Made by a program: the position numbers and the translations under genes. From UMGS172 sp045592985 (GTDB lineage Bacteria > Bacillota > Clostridia > Oscillospirales > Acutalibacteraceae): DNA of 7,851 nucleotides. The notes beneath the pieces are model-generated. The model was given only the letters and a program-made list of their open reading frames with translations. It was not told where the DNA came from and made no database searches. This document shows, in pieces, positions 1 to 6,939 of the stretch; within the stretch, counting starts at the first letter, position 1, and every line of letters starts with the position of its first letter. The stretch lies in assembly GCA_045592985.1 (NCBI GenBank), contig JAZNVU010000034.1, positions 1 to 7,851 of the forward strand. Direction: 5' to 3'.

Positions 1-461
1 AGGAGCTGTGCCTTAGCCTGCTCTGCGGTGAATCCCGAAACCTTTTCAAGCATATCAAACTGACTCTTTTTGAGCTGTTCGGCCTCGGCAAGACGATCCT
101 CTACTGTTTTTTCCTTTTGAGCGATCTTTTCTTCCTTAGCCTCGAGGTTTTCGAGCTTACGCTCCAAAGATTCCTCTTTTTGCTGAATTCTGTGTTCCTG
201 ACGCTGTACTTCGGAACGGCGTTCACGCAATTCCTTCTCAGTCTCGTTTCTGGACTTTATAATTTCGTCCTTTGCTTCCAATATTGCTTCTTTTTTCTTT
301 GCCTCGGCATTTTTCATGGCGTCGTTAAGAATACGACGTGCCTCATCTTCGGCAGAACCTATCGCCGATTCCGCAGTTCTTTTGCGGTGAGACGAGCCAA
401 GCACAAAGGAGACGACGGCTGCCACAACGGCAACGGCGCCCTCTACGATGTACCAAATCAT
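1..461 (-). CDS. rny: Ribonuclease Y, N-terminal part (runs off left edge)
   Basis: RNase Y is a membrane-anchored endoribonuclease that starts mRNA decay in many Firmicutes. The minus-strand reading frame begins MIWYIVEGAVAVVAAVVSFV, giving one N-terminal membrane segment (about residues 2-22). A basic stretch (SSHRKRTAES) follows, then a long, highly charged coiled coil rich in Glu, Lys, Arg and Gln to the window edge (about residues 30-153). This TM plus coiled-coil order is typical of RNase Y, whose family is about 510-520 residues; the KH and HD domains should lie beyond the left edge, so 153 codons and 2 bases are visible. The ATG is preceded by AAAGGAGG with a 7-base gap, which fixes the start. 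The gene is read leftward from a promoter at about 609-637, giving a leader of roughly 140 bases. The coiled coil alone could belong to another scaffold protein, but the N-terminus and layout fit RNase Y well. Confidence 0.9.
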   Translation of the reverse strand, partial: MIWYIVEGAVAVVAAVVSFVLGSSHRKRTAESAIGSAEDEARRILNDAMKNAEAKKKEAILEAKDEIIKSRNETEKELRERRSEVQRQEHRIQQKEESLERKLENLEAKEEKIAQKEKTVEDRLAEAEQLKKSQFDMLEKVSGFTAEQAKAQL

Positions 462-608
462 TCGGGTACCTCCTTTATATATTAAACCGCTGTTTTTCAA
501 TTCAAAGATATTCTTCGCCTTGACCGGCCGCGTGTTTGCCGGGTATGTAATAAAGACAAAAAATCAGATTCGCCAAATAAAATTAATTGTCCATGCACAT
601 CCTTTTCT

Positions 609-637
609 ATTTTATAACCTATATTGTGTTATGTCAA
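609..637 (-). promoter_or_regulatory. Sigma-A-type promoter for rny
   Basis: On the minus strand TTGACA is followed after 17 bases by TAAAAT, a near-consensus housekeeping promoter. The start point would be near 602, giving rny a leader of about 140 bases. That leader contains a small GC-rich hairpin (CCGGC at 524-528 with GCCGG at 538-542), but I recognise no known riboswitch in it. Confidence 0.7.
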
Positions 638-711
638 GTATAAATCGTCATTTTTGCACATAATATAGCACTTTTCAACTAAACATATAACAATATAATG
701 TATTGTATATC

Positions 712-747
712 AAAAAAGCACAGTGAACTGAGCGTTCACCGTGCTTT
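712..747 (-). terminator. Intrinsic terminator (minus strand)
   Basis: Read on the minus strand, AAAGCAC-G-GTGAAC, a 5-base loop, then GTTCAC-T-GTGCTTT form a 13-pair stem with one internal mismatch, followed directly by a T run. It ends transcription arriving from about 854, not rny, which starts further left from its own promoter. The first stem arm (741-747) overlaps a segment (743-752) that can instead pair with the small ORF upstream, as in an attenuator. Confidence 0.8.
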
Positions 748-786
748 ACATCAAAGTTTATGTTTAAAATTAAAATCTCTCCTGCA

Positions 787-828
787 TCACCCATACCAGA
801 CACTATGATGCAAAGCGTATTTTTTCAT
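787..828 (-). CDS. Short ORF, 13-residue putative leader peptide
   Basis: The ORF encodes MKKYALHHSVWYG and stops at TGA. A GGAGG ribosome-binding site lies 6 bases before the ATG, and a near-consensus promoter lies about 33 bases upstream, so translation initiation looks genuine. It resembles no peptide I recognise. The two adjacent His codons and the Ala-Leu codons before them fall exactly in the segment able to pair with the terminator arm, so ribosome position over codons 5-8 could decide which RNA fold forms. It is too short for its coding status to be judged by composition. A decayed gene start is the main alternative: a +1 shift after codon 6 continues in an open frame. Confidence 0.4.
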   Translation of the reverse strand: MKKYALHHSVWYG

Positions 829-860
829 TTTTTACCTCCGTCAGTAATTCCTTCGTTGAA

Positions 861-889
861 ATTATATCACTCACGGCAGGCATTGTAAA
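861..889 (-). promoter_or_regulatory. Strong sigma-A-type promoter for the short leader unit
   Basis: On the minus strand TTTACA, a 17-base spacer and a perfect TATAAT are present. The predicted start is near 854, about 26 bases before the 13-codon ORF. Confidence 0.7.
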
Positions 890-1089
890 TACGAATGTTT
901 TATCATTCCATATCAATATTTTGCGCTTTGGGTTATTTAGAAAAGCATTAAATCACTCCTTATTTCACGTCTTTTTACAGCATTCACCTATTTTTCTGTT
1001 GTGCGCACCTTACAAAAATCAGCGATCATGCTTTTTTTAAACAAAAAAGTGGCTATAACCTTATTTTTTTAAGCAAATTCAGAAAAACC
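890..1089. other. AT-rich intergenic stretch, no gene seen
   Basis: No reading frame of useful length and no RNA gene are visible on either strand. It holds only AT-rich homopolymer runs and, on the minus strand, a well-placed AAGGAG followed 7 bases later by a three-codon ORF (ATG CTT TTC TAA, 937-948). That may be chance or the remnant of a lost gene. The plus-strand promoter of the aminotransferase gene begins just after this stretch. Confidence 0.6.
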
Positions 1090-1118
1090 TTGCAATTTTT
1101 AATGTATTGTATTAAAAT
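1090..1118 (+). promoter_or_regulatory. Promoter for the aminotransferase gene
   Basis: TTGCAA and TAAAAT are separated by 17 bases. The predicted start near 1125 gives a leader of about 45 bases before the ATG at 1170. Confidence 0.6.
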
Positions 1119-1169
1119 ATACCGATAATAAATATAAATATGTAAATTTCCCGAAGAAAGGTGAAAAAT

Positions 1170-2447
1170 ATGGCAAAATATTGTGAACTATCTAAAGAGG
1201 AAGCCTTGAAAGAATTAGAACTTGTCAAGTCTGATTATGACGCTATTTGTAGTAAAGGTCTTAATCTTGATATGTCGCGCGGAAAACCCGGTCCCGACCA
1301 GTTGACCATCAGCACCGAGGTGCTTGATCTTGTTAATCATGAACACGGATTCCGCAACCATGACGGTATAGACTGCCGCAACTACGGAGGACTTGACGGG
1401 CTCGTTGAGTTAAAACAACTTTTTTCTCAAATCCTTGAAGTCCCTGCGAACCACATAATTGTAGGCGGCAACTCGTCACTTAATATGATGTTTGACGTCG
1501 TTTCACAGGCAATGACACATGGTTTTGGTGGCGAGAAACCCTGGATGTTGCAGGGTGGTATTAAATTTCTGTGTCCTGTTCCCGGATATGACCGTCATTT
1601 CTCTATCTGCCAGCATTTCGGCATCGAAATGATAAATATTCCCATGACCGAGCAGGGTCCTGATATGGATCTCATTGAAGAGTACATTAAGGACGAAAAG
1701 GTTAAGGGTATGTGGTGTGTTCCTAAATACTCCAACCCTGACGGCATTGTATACAGTGACGAAACCGTACGCCGTTTAGCCAGAATGACACCTGCTGCTA
1801 AAGATTTCAGAATTTTGTGGGATAATGCTTATGCTGTTCACCCGATTTTCGGTGAATGTGACCATTTGCTCAACATTTATGACGAGTGCCTTAAGGCAGG
1901 TAACCCAAACCATGTTATTCTCTTTACTTCCACCTCTAAAATCACCTTTCCCGGTGCAGGTGTTGCCGCTATGGCTGCCGGCATTGAAGATGTTGAGGCT
2001 ATTAAGAAGAGAATGAGTTTCCAAACTGTGGGTCCCGATAAACTCAATCAATTAAGGCATGCTCGCATGTTTCCTGACATAAATGCGGTGCACAAACACA
2101 TGAAGCTTCATGCGGCAGCTATGAAACCCAAATTCGAAACAGTACTGAACGAACTTGAGCGCCAGCTCGGTCACCTTGGAATTGCCAAGTGGACTCATCC
2201 TAACGGTGGTTATTTCATCAGCATGTTTGTAGAAAAAGGCTGTGCCAAAAGGATTGTATACCTTTGTAAACAAGCGGGACTTAACCTTACTGCCGCAGGT
2301 GCCACCTACCCTTACGGTTCCGACCCCGATGACAGTAACATTCGAATTGCACCCTCTTTCCCCATTCCGGAAGAACTCCAAACCGCAACCGAACTGTTGT
2401 GTACCGCAACAAAACTTGCCGTTTTGGAAAAAATTTTAGCAAAATAA
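1170..2447 (+). CDS. Aspartate-aminotransferase-type PLP enzyme (fold type I)
   Basis: This is a cytoplasmic pyridoxal-phosphate transaminase of 425 residues. It matches the AspT-like subgroup (Pfam Asp_aminotransf, formerly called Aminotran_MocR), which exchanges amino groups between aspartate and 2-oxoglutarate. Visible hallmarks are the N-terminal LDMSRGKPGPDQL, GGNSSLNMM (cofactor phosphate region, about 98-106), SNPDG with Asn189, DNAYAVHP with Asp218 and Tyr221, and TSTSKITFPGAG with the Schiff-base lysine at Lys257. Arg392 in NIRIAPSFP is the likely substrate carboxylate ligand. All the expected catalytic residues are present and the length is normal for the subgroup. The start is placed at ATG 1170 because AAAGGTG ends 6 bases before it; the in-frame GTG at 1161 lies inside that ribosome-binding site. 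It appears to be transcribed alone from its own promoter. I see no clear terminator after it, so some read-through into secD is possible. Substrate choice is inferred from family, not visible; another dicarboxylic or aromatic amino acid is possible. Confidence 0.85.
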   Translation: MAKYCELSKEEALKELELVKSDYDAICSKGLNLDMSRGKPGPDQLTISTEVLDLVNHEHGFRNHDGIDCRNYGGLDGLVELKQLFSQILEVPANHIIVGGNSSLNMMFDVVSQAMTHGFGGEKPWMLQGGIKFLCPVPGYDRHFSICQHFGIEMINIPMTEQGPDMDLIEEYIKDEKVKGMWCVPKYSNPDGIVYSDETVRRLARMTPAAKDFRILWDNAYAVHPIFGECDHLLNIYDECLKAGNPNHVILFTSTSKITFPGAGVAAMAAGIEDVEAIKKRMSFQTVGPDKLNQLRHARMFPDINAVHKHMKLHAAAMKPKFETVLNELERQLGHLGIAKWTHPNGGYFISMFVEKGCAKRIVYLCKQAGLNLTAAGATYPYGSDPDDSNIRIAPSFPIPEELQTATELLCTATKLAVLEKILAK

Positions 2448-2479
2448 TTGTAAATAATATATAAACGGATAAATTTAGA

Positions 2480-2508
2480 TTGACTTATAAGGGAAAAGAT
2501 TATATAAT
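2480..2508 (+). promoter_or_regulatory. Strong sigma-A-type promoter for secD-secF
   Basis: TTGACT, a 17-base spacer and a perfect TATAAT are present. The predicted start is near 2515, leaving a leader of about 95 bases. Confidence 0.75.
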
Positions 2509-2514
2509 TTATCT

Positions 2515-2610
2515 GTTAGCATGGTGCGTTCCGTGCTGCATCAGTCAGCATAACAAATTTTTGTTTTGTTATTCTTTTGACGGATATATCAAAATTTTGG
2601 AGGTTTTGCG
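2515..2610 (+). promoter_or_regulatory. Structured 5' leader of secD-secF
   Basis: Three consecutive small hairpins can form before the ATG: GCATGG/CCGTGC (2519-2536), ATAACAAA/TTTGTTAT (2550-2572), and TTTTGA paired with TCAAAA just before the GGAGG at 2599-2603. The palindrome CAAAATTTTG abuts the ribosome-binding site and could affect its access. No known riboswitch is recognised. A ten-codon ORF from ATG 2521 lacks a ribosome-binding site. Confidence 0.35.
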
Positions 2611-3999
2611 ATGAAGCGCAACAGCAAACGCGTCGGAAAGCCGGTATTCTTTATCGTTTTCGTTCTTATTCTCTTGTTTTCGTTTGCCTCGTTCTTTGGC
2701 TTGGATAACTACCACGGAGACATAAGAAAGGTCTACTTTAAAGGTGCCGAAGATATCCGATGGGGTATTGATATCAGTGGCGGTGTTGAGGCTATTTTCT
2801 CTCCCGATAAAGAGGATGCCGATATTACCGACGATGATATGGATTCCGCTAAACAGATCATTGAAACACGTCTCTTGAATCAGGGTATCACCGATTCAGA
2901 AGTCTACACCGATTATGACAACCATCAGTTGGTAGTTCGTTTCCCTTGGCAGTCGGATGAAGAAACTTATGACCCGACCGCAGCCATCAACGAACTTGGT
3001 GAAACTGCAATGCTCACCTTCTACGAAGGTCCTAACAATACCGGTAAAGTTGTTCTTCAGGGTGCTGAGGATATTGCCGGTGCATCCGCAGGCTTTAGTT
3101 CGGAAGATAATCAGTACATAGTAAGCCTTGAACTTACTGCAGCAGGTAAAGAAAAGTTTGCTACTGCTACTGCCGCTAACGTTGGAAAACAGATTTCCAT
3201 TTACATGGACGATGTTCTTCTTTCGGCCCCCAACGTTAATGAGCCTATCACCGACGGCAACGCTATGATTAGCGGTAACTTTGATGCCGATTCGGCAGCC
3301 GAACTTGCCAGCAAAATCAACGCAGGTGCTCTTCCCTTTGCTTTGACAGTTGACGATTCAAAGTTGCAGGTTATTTCACCTACTTTGGGTGAGCAGTCAC
3401 TCAAGGTTATGCTTATCGCAGGTATCGCAGCTTTTATTGTTGTTTGTATTCTTATGATTTTACGTTACCGTCTGTGCGGTGTTATTGCATGTATCGGTCT
3501 TCTCGGTCAGGCAGCAGGTATGATTGCCTGTGTTTCCGGTTTCTTCTCGGAGGCTAACAGCTTCACCTTAACACTTCCCGGTATTGCAGGTATTATCCTT
3601 TCTATCGGTTTCGGTGTTGACGCTAACGTTATTGTCATCGAACGTATTAAGGAAGAATTCCGCAAAGGCAAAACTATCGACGGTGCCATAACCCAAGGCT
3701 ACAGCAACGCCTTCAGTTCTATTCTTGACGGTAACATTACCAACATTATAGTTGCAGTTGTTTTGCTTGCTGCATTTGGAACTCCCGACAGCCTGCTTAC
3801 CCGACTCTTTAACCTTATCCCGTTCATGAGTTCTTCCGTTACCGGAAGCATCTACTCCTTCGGTTATACCACCCTCACCGGTGTTATCTTCAACTTTATC
3901 ATGGGTATATTCGCAACACGTCTTATGCTCATGAGCATTTCACGGTTCAAGTGCTTACGTAAACCGTGGTTGTACGGAGGTGAAAAGAGCAATGCGTAA
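2611..3999 (+). CDS. secD: Protein translocase subunit SecD
   Basis: SecD is a membrane subunit of the SecDF complex, which uses the proton motive force to help SecYEG and SecA export proteins across the cytoplasmic membrane. At 462 residues it fits the shorter Gram-positive SecD. Visible parts are an N-terminal membrane helix (about 11-30), the WGIDISGG motif at 51-58 (equivalent of GLDLxGG), and an extracytoplasmic domain with ITDGNAMISGNF. After LGEQSLK (about 259-265) comes a cluster of five membrane helices from about residue 266 to 450. The helix-4 region carries GVDANVIVIERIKEE (335-349), whose Asp337 corresponds to the conserved proton-path residue. The start is fixed by GGAGG 7 bases upstream. 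The last 8 bases overlap the start of secF, so the two are translationally coupled. Confidence 0.95.
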   Translation: MKRNSKRVGKPVFFIVFVLILLFSFASFFGLDNYHGDIRKVYFKGAEDIRWGIDISGGVEAIFSPDKEDADITDDDMDSAKQIIETRLLNQGITDSEVYTDYDNHQLVVRFPWQSDEETYDPTAAINELGETAMLTFYEGPNNTGKVVLQGAEDIAGASAGFSSEDNQYIVSLELTAAGKEKFATATAANVGKQISIYMDDVLLSAPNVNEPITDGNAMISGNFDADSAAELASKINAGALPFALTVDDSKLQVISPTLGEQSLKVMLIAGIAAFIVVCILMILRYRLCGVIACIGLLGQAAGMIACVSGFFSEANSFTLTLPGIAGIILSIGFGVDANVIVIERIKEEFRKGKTIDGAITQGYSNAFSSILDGNITNIIVAVVLLAAFGTPDSLLTRLFNLIPFMSSSVTGSIYSFGYTTLTGVIFNFIMGIFATRLMLMSISRFKCLRKPWLYGGEKSNA

Positions 4000-5170
4000 A
4001 CCTATCGATTTTTTAGTGAACTTAAAGAAATGCCTTATAGTTTCAGCTTGTATTATGTTGGTAGGCATTATTCTTACCTGCGTATTCGGTGTAAACTTGG
4101 ATACTGACTTTGCCGGCGGCAGTGTTTACCAGTACTCTTTCACAGGAGACGTAAGCACCGATGACATTGCAAAACTAATTAAAGATAAATTAGGCGCAAC
4201 TGCCGAGGTTTCCGAAACCACCGACATTTCAGGCAACTCAAGGAAAATTGTTATTGCCTTCTCGGGTGACATTACTGCTCTTGTTTCAGAAGAAGCAGTA
4301 GATGAAATCCTTGCCTCTGCTAAGGAAACTTCGTCAGAAACATCTTCTACAACTTCAGATACTTCGTCTTCATCCAACACTTCGTCGACAACTTCAACTA
4401 CCTCGTCTGATAGTTCTTCAACGACTTCTTCTGACAGTTCGTCGACTGCCTCGTCTACCACTTCTTCAACAACCTCCTCCACAACATCTTCGGCAACATC
4501 ATCGACTACCGAACAGGAAGAAGCAAATGAAGAAGCCAGCGTTGCTATTAAAGATGCTATTACAGTTGTACTTACAGAGGCTTATCCTGACAACGGATTT
4601 GAACTTGCCGACTCTAAGTCGGTCAACCCCTCGCTTGCTACCTCGTTCCTTATTAAGAGCCTTGTAGCAGTTATCATTGCAGCAGCATTGGTTGTTGTTT
4701 ACATTGCTATACGTTTCCGTAAAATCGGCGGTCTTTTGGCAGCACTCGCAACACTTGTTGCACTTGTTCACGACGTTGCCATCGCTTTCTTCTCCATGGT
4801 GATTTTCGGACTTCCGATTGACATCAACTTCTTCGCCGTTGTTTTGATGCTCTTCGGTTACTCACTCAACGCCACGATCGTTATGTTCGACCGTGTTCGC
4901 GAAAACAAGAAGTTCTATCCCGAACTCACTATTGGCGAAGGCGTAAACAGAAGTATCAACGAAACCCTCGCGCGTTCCATCATGACCGCACTTACTACAG
5001 TATGTGCCATCACTGCTATTATTGTAGTTGGCGAAATCTTTGGTATAACAACCCTTCGTACCTTTGCTATTCCTATGGCATTCGGTCTTATTTCAGGTTG
5101 CTACACCTCAGTATTCCTCGCAGGTCCCATTTGGGTCAAGTGGACTGAAAAGAAACATTCTAAAGCTTAA
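3992..5170 (+). CDS. secF: Protein translocase subunit SecF with Ser/Thr-rich insertion
   Basis: SecF is the partner of SecD in the proton-driven export motor. Family marks are a first membrane helix (about 14-33), NLDTDFAGG (35-43), a C-terminal block of five helices starting near residue 224, and GYSLNATIVMFDRVREN (289-305), which aligns with the GYSLNDTIVxFDRIREN signature. It is 392 residues, against roughly 290-320 for typical SecF. The excess is largely residues 113-173, where 54 of 61 residues are Ser or Thr. This tract lies in the extracytoplasmic domain between helices 1 and 2 and is followed by an acidic EQEEANEEAS stretch and then normal domain sequence. ATG 3992 is chosen because GGAGGTGA precedes it by 8 bases; the in-frame GTG at 3980 lies within that site. 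It overlaps secD by 8 bases and ends before a strong terminator. The Ser/Thr tract is likely a flexible linker; its function is unknown. Confidence 0.93.
   Translation: MRKPIDFLVNLKKCLIVSACIMLVGIILTCVFGVNLDTDFAGGSVYQYSFTGDVSTDDIAKLIKDKLGATAEVSETTDISGNSRKIVIAFSGDITALVSEEAVDEILASAKETSSETSSTTSDTSSSSNTSSTTSTTSSDSSSTTSSDSSSTASSTTSSTTSSTTSSATSSTTEQEEANEEASVAIKDAITVVLTEAYPDNGFELADSKSVNPSLATSFLIKSLVAVIIAAALVVVYIAIRFRKIGGLLAALATLVALVHDVAIAFFSMVIFGLPIDINFFAVVLMLFGYSLNATIVMFDRVRENKKFYPELTIGEGVNRSINETLARSIMTALTTVCAITAIIVVGEIFGITTLRTFAIPMAFGLISGCYTSVFLAGPIWVKWTEKKHSKA
4328..4510 (+). repeat. Ser/Thr low-complexity tract within secF
   Basis: This codes for 61 residues made of SST, TTS and SDSSS-like units, with only Glu, Asp, Asn and Ala as other residues. 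Codons are mixed (TCG, TCT, TCA, TCC, AGT; ACT, ACA, ACC, ACG), so the repetition is at the protein level rather than a recent DNA slippage array. The tract also creates a long but spurious Glu/Val-rich open frame on the other strand. Confidence 0.9.
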
Positions 5171-5183
5171 TATTTACTATGGT

Positions 5184-5223
5184 AGAGAGAAATTTTCCGC
5201 ATAGAAAATTTCTCTCTTTTTTA
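5184..5223 (+). terminator. Intrinsic terminator of secD-secF
   Basis: A perfect 14-pair stem (5184-5197 with 5204-5217) with a 6-base loop is followed by a T run, 13 bases after the secF stop codon. Confidence 0.93.
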
Positions 5224-5233
5224 TTGTTTTTCC

Positions 5234-5262
5234 TTGACTTTGTTTTTACTGATTTGTATTAT
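5234..5262 (+). promoter_or_regulatory. Promoter for the glycoside hydrolase gene
   Basis: TTGACT, a 17-base spacer and TATTAT give a start near 5269 and a leader of about 23 bases. With the terminator just upstream, this makes the gene its own transcription unit. Confidence 0.7.
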
Positions 5263-5291
5263 AAATTTATACCAATCAGGGAGGTAATAAT

Positions 5292-6887
5292 ATGGAAATC
5301 AAAGAATTAAAATTTGAAGACTTAACGGTTGAACAAAAACTCGGAATGGCTATGGTTGCTCACGTTTACAACCGTTGGAATGACGAACTTTTTGAAGAAA
5401 ACACCCAATATGCTATTGATATGATTAAAGAGCATAAGTTGGGTGCAATTTGGGTCGATGCTTATAAAAGAGAAGAGGTAATGGCAAGAATCAAAGAGGT
5501 TGCTGATTACCCCATTCTTATTATGACCGATTCTGAATGCGGCTTTGTTGACGAAAGAACCCCCAACATTGGCTATCACAACGCTATTGGTACCTGTAAC
5601 ACCGAAAAAAGTGCTTATGCCTTCGGCAAGGTTACTGCCGTTAATGCCAGAAATGCGGGTTATAACGTTGTTTGCGACCCGGTTTTAGATATGACCAAAA
5701 GCAATGCAACCTGCGGTACAACCGTACGTTGTATCGGCAGCAACAAGCACCGTGTAACCGAGCTCGCTATTGCTGAGGCTCAGGGTATGCACGACGGCGG
5801 CGTTTTAACCGTTGGTAAGCACTTCCCAAGTGCTCCGGGCAATCCGATGATTGACCCTCACATGGCAGAAAACTGCTCAGACGTCACCTACGAGGAACTT
5901 GTTGATTATTACCTCTATCCTTATCTTGAACTTAGCAAACGCGGTCTTTTAGACGGTATTATGACTGCTCATTGCCGACTTACAAACATTGACCCCGATT
6001 ATCCTGCAAGCCTTTCCAAAAAGGTTATCGGATTATTCCGTGATTTAGGCTTTAACGGATTTGCTGTTACCGATGCTCTTGTAATGATGGGCACTGCCGC
6101 TAAATTCGGTCGCGATGGTTCTCGCGGTCTTGCTATCGCAGGCGGTAACGATTTAGCGCTCACCTGGACGGTTAATAAGGATTGCTATGAATCGTTGCTT
6201 AAATGCTATAACGACGGTATTATTCCCGACGACATGCTTGATGCGGCTGTCAAACGTGTACTTGAGACTCAGCATAAGGTCACACTGCTTGATACAACTG
6301 CCGAAATCACTGCCGAGGATATTGAAAATTTCAATAAAATCAACACCGACGGTGTTTTCGCTAAAACCGACGAGGGTGTTTCTACTGAACTTTGTAAAGA
6401 CGGAAAACATTTCTTTATTATTCTCAGTCCCAACGGTGCTATCAAAAACGGTGAAATAAACGTTGATACAATGGCAAAAAACTGGTATAACCCTTATGCT
6501 ATTTCCGAGAGAATTAAAGCAGACTTTCCTAATTCCGATGTAAAAATAATAACCGAGTTCCCCGGAAGCGGCGAAAACTACAACATCGTCGAAAAGAACG
6601 TCGACTATGATGACATTGTGTTCGTAACCTTCACCGAGTGCAAGGCTTATGTTGGATGTGAGAATTTTGCTCCTCGTCTTATTTCTCTGTTCGAGGCATT
6701 GCAGATTACAAACCGCATTTCAACCGTTGTTCACTTCGGTAATCCGTTTGTACTTGAAGATTTACCCCATGTAGGTCGCATAATCATTGGCGGGATGTCA
6801 ACACAAGCGGTTGACGCCACCTTAGACGTGCTCGAGGGTAAATACCCCGCCAAAGGTAGCCTTACATACGACGTAAAATTTAAATAA
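5292..6887 (+). CDS. Family 3 glycoside hydrolase, N-acetylhexosaminidase (NagZ)-like
   Basis: The family removes beta-linked sugars; this branch acts on N-acetylglucosaminides such as cell-wall fragments, and some members are phosphorylases. The protein is 531 residues with no signal peptide, so it is cytoplasmic. Residues about 10-335 are the TIM-barrel domain. It carries KHFP at 176-179, Asp188-Pro-His190 at the place of the family's Asp-Ser-His acid/base dyad, and VTDALVMM with the presumed nucleophile Asp261. Residues about 365-531 resemble the alpha/beta C-terminal domain of two-domain family 3 enzymes. The usual KHFPGHG is replaced by KHFPSAPG, so the substrate pocket differs from standard NagZ although the catalytic residues seem kept. 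The start is set by GGGAGG 6-7 bases upstream. The gene is monocistronic between two terminators. The exact substrate cannot be read from the sequence; an inactive paralogue or a different aminosugar substrate is possible. Confidence 0.85.
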   Translation: MEIKELKFEDLTVEQKLGMAMVAHVYNRWNDELFEENTQYAIDMIKEHKLGAIWVDAYKREEVMARIKEVADYPILIMTDSECGFVDERTPNIGYHNAIGTCNTEKSAYAFGKVTAVNARNAGYNVVCDPVLDMTKSNATCGTTVRCIGSNKHRVTELAIAEAQGMHDGGVLTVGKHFPSAPGNPMIDPHMAENCSDVTYEELVDYYLYPYLELSKRGLLDGIMTAHCRLTNIDPDYPASLSKKVIGLFRDLGFNGFAVTDALVMMGTAAKFGRDGSRGLAIAGGNDLALTWTVNKDCYESLLKCYNDGIIPDDMLDAAVKRVLETQHKVTLLDTTAEITAEDIENFNKINTDGVFAKTDEGVSTELCKDGKHFFIILSPNGAIKNGEINVDTMAKNWYNPYAISERIKADFPNSDVKIITEFPGSGENYNIVEKNVDYDDIVFVTFTECKAYVGCENFAPRLISLFEALQITNRISTVVHFGNPFVLEDLPHVGRIIIGGMSTQAVDATLDVLEGKYPAKGSLTYDVKFK

Positions 6888-6894
6888 ACTAAAT

Positions 6895-6934
6895 GAGGTA
6901 TGTTGGTTTATGCCAACATACCTCTCAATTTTAG
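6895..6934. terminator. Bidirectional terminator between convergent genes
   Basis: A perfect 12-pair stem (GAGGTATGTTGG with CCAACATACCTC) and a 6-base loop sit just after the hydrolase stop codon and just beyond the stop of the minus-strand zinc-ribbon gene. The plus-strand tail is TCAATTTTAG and the minus-strand tail ATTTAGTTTATTT, both moderately U-rich, so it can serve both genes. Confidence 0.75.
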
Positions 6935-6939
6935 TGAAA

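Larger units (their letters stand above)
712..854 (-). ncRNA. Candidate short transcript or attenuator-like leader
   Basis: A strong promoter and a strong terminator bracket only about 143 bases, containing one 13-codon ORF with a good ribosome-binding site. Three alternative pairings are visible. Segment 806-812, inside the ORF, is perfectly complementary to 783-789 around its stop codon (7 pairs). Segment 807-816 is complementary to 743-752 (10 pairs, one G-U), which includes the 5' arm of the terminator. That terminator arm otherwise pairs with its own partner at 734-739. This is the layout of translation-coupled attenuation, but the next gene on the strand (rny) lies 250 bases on and has its own promoter. 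A free-standing small RNA or peptide mRNA is equally possible. I do not recognise an Rfam-type family. Confidence 0.45.

Noticed and set aside
117..663. Plus-strand open frames over the rny region
   Set aside because: The first two lie opposite the rny coding strand and the third runs into its leader; they lack ribosome-binding sites, and their Phe/Leu-rich or mixed composition is that of shadow frames. The minus frame has a clear start and family features.
753..828. Selenocysteine or other read-through of the TGA ending the 13-codon ORF
   Set aside because: Reading through would add only eleven codons ending at another TGA, and no SECIS-like hairpin follows the first TGA directly.
1161..1169. 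GTG start of the aminotransferase gene
   Set aside because: It overlaps the AAAGGTG ribosome-binding site that serves ATG 1170.
2448..2480. Terminator after the aminotransferase gene
   Set aside because: The stretch is AT-rich but has no GC stem or T run, so none could be supported.
2521..2553. Ten-codon upstream ORF (MVRSVLHQSA) in the secD leader
   Set aside because: Its ATG falls within about 6 bases of the predicted transcription start and has no ribosome-binding site; it also overlaps a hairpin.
3980..3991. GTG start of secF
   Set aside because: It lies inside the GGAGGTGA ribosome-binding site for ATG 3992.
4126..4482. 118-codon minus-strand frame rich in Glu and Val inside secF
   Set aside because: It is the complement of the Ser/Thr tract (AGA/GAA-type codons) and has no ribosome-binding site; its composition follows from the repeat.
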